The notes beneath the pieces are model-generated. The model worked only from the letters and a program-made list of their open reading frames with translations, made no database searches and had not been told where the DNA came from. This document shows, one piece after another, positions 6,499 through 7,112 of a stretch of 7,112 nt of DNA; positions within the stretch are counted from its first letter, which is position 1; every line of letters starts with the position of its first letter. Both the position numbers and the translations under genes were made by a program. Source of the stretch: Verrucomicrobiota bacterium (GTDB lineage Bacteria > Verrucomicrobiota > Verrucomicrobiia > Limisphaerales > UBA11358); NCBI GenBank assembly GCA_021323835.1, contig JAJPKI010000173.1, forward strand, positions 1-7,112, in the 5' to 3' direction.

Positions 6499-7112
6499 AT
6501 GAATTCGGCAATTCTCGTCGCCGCCGGCAAAGGCACACGCATGGGTTCGGACAAATTGTTCCTCGAACTCGCCGGACGACCGGTTATCGCGCACGCGTGG
6601 CAACGATTTAATGATGCGGAGTGCATTGACGAAATTGTTCTGGTCGTGGCCGACGGACGACAAAAAGAATTTGAAAAGCTGGCCGCGCAATTTCATTTAA
6701 AAAAGAATTTCAAAATTGTTGTCGGCGGTGCGGAGAGGCAGGATTCGGTTTGGAACGGACTGGAAGCGCTTTCACCAAAAACGGAAATCGTGGCGATTCA
6801 AGACGCAGCGCGTCCTTGCACGAGTGAAGAATTGATTGCCGCGACGATTTCTGCCGCGCGCGAAACCGGCGCAGCCGTCGCGGCGCAACCGATTACGGAC
6901 ACGATTAAAGAAACTGCCGATGGCAAAATTATTTCGCGCACGCTTGACCGCTCGAAATTGTGGTCGGTGCAAACGCCACAGACATTTAGCGTGGAGATTA
7001 TTCGCCGCGCCATTGCAGAAGCGCGAAAGAAAAATTTAATTTTCACCGATGACACGGCGGCGTGCGAATTGATTGGCCAACCAGTGCAATTGGTGCAAAG
7101 CAAAACACCGAA
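6499..7112 (+). CDS. ispD: 2-C-methyl-D-erythritol 4-phosphate cytidylyltransferase, 3' truncated by window edge
   Basis: An open frame starts at ATG 6499 and runs off the window after 204 complete codons plus two bases. IspD transfers CMP from CTP to methylerythritol phosphate, the third step of the non-mevalonate (MEP) isoprenoid pathway. Family motifs are the nucleotide-binding AAGKGTRMG (8-16) followed by Lys19, DAARP (102-106), ITDTIK (132-137), and Arg151 (equivalent to E. coli Arg157) leading into LWSVQTPQTF (154-163), then TDDTAACE (183-190). The remaining 25 or so residues should include the NIKVT motif; the two leftover bases, AA, fit the first codon of that Asn. The start is supported by the glycine-rich loop beginning about eight residues in, as in relatives. 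No Shine-Dalgarno sequence precedes it, only an AAAAA stretch. It is divergent from the lipoprotein gene, so it should have its own promoter. ispF, often adjacent or fused, is not visible. Confidence 0.95.
   Translation, partial: MNSAILVAAGKGTRMGSDKLFLELAGRPVIAHAWQRFNDAECIDEIVLVVADGRQKEFEKLAAQFHLKKNFKIVVGGAERQDSVWNGLEALSPKTEIVAIQDAARPCTSEELIAATISAARETGAAVAAQPITDTIKETADGKIISRTLDRSKLWSVQTPQTFSVEIIRRAIAEARKKNLIFTDDTAACELIGQPVQLVQSKTP

Noticed and set aside
6798..7103. Minus-strand open frame of 101 codons near the window end
   Set aside because: It lies opposite conserved IspD motifs (DAARP, QTPQ, TDDT), which show that the plus strand is the coding one.

Overview
This window is an ordinary stretch of chromosome from a Gram-negative bacterium, with genes packed closely around the SecDF/YajC membrane-protein-export module. 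Three things suggest a member of the Verrucomicrobiota, perhaps the Pedosphaera/Limisphaera side. SecD and SecF are fused into one 853-residue protein directly behind yajC. Base composition is near 50% GC, and almost no start codon has a Shine-Dalgarno sequence. This placement is an inference from general resemblance, not from a database match.

Layout. Bases 1-174 are the C-terminal end of hemC (porphobilinogen deaminase, haem synthesis), cut by the window edge. A gap of about 100 bases (175-276) holds a small hairpin and possibly a weak promoter. A co-directional plus-strand run follows: yajC (277-666), secDF (673-3234), a TerC/Alx-family membrane protein (3282-4229) and recJ (4226-5965). 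yajC and secDF are 6 bases apart, and terC and recJ overlap by ATGA, so each pair is probably co-translated. terC starts 47 bases after secDF. A small minus-strand lipoprotein gene (5962-6399) converges on recJ, and their stop codons overlap in the tetranucleotide TTAA. A 99-base divergent region (6400-6498) separates it from ispD (6499 to the window edge), the MEP-pathway cytidylyltransferase for isoprenoid precursors.

How the genes relate. YajC and SecDF are partners in the SecYEG translocon accessory complex, where SecDF uses the proton gradient to help pull exported proteins across the inner membrane. TerC/Alx proteins are linked to metal (manganese) homeostasis, and some work has connected them to metal supply for secreted proteins. 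RecJ is a single-strand DNA exonuclease. HemC and IspD are housekeeping biosynthesis enzymes. Only yajC-secDF is an evident functional unit; the rest looks like a housekeeping neighbourhood.

I found no sign of a new biological system, mobile element, CRISPR array or RNA gene. The points most worth a second look are the compositionally distinct lipoprotein with a possible BamE/SmpA-like fold, a perfect 6-bp hairpin that covers the terC start codon, the only strong Shine-Dalgarno-like sequence lying inside recJ ahead of an in-frame ATG, and the overlapping convergent stop codons.
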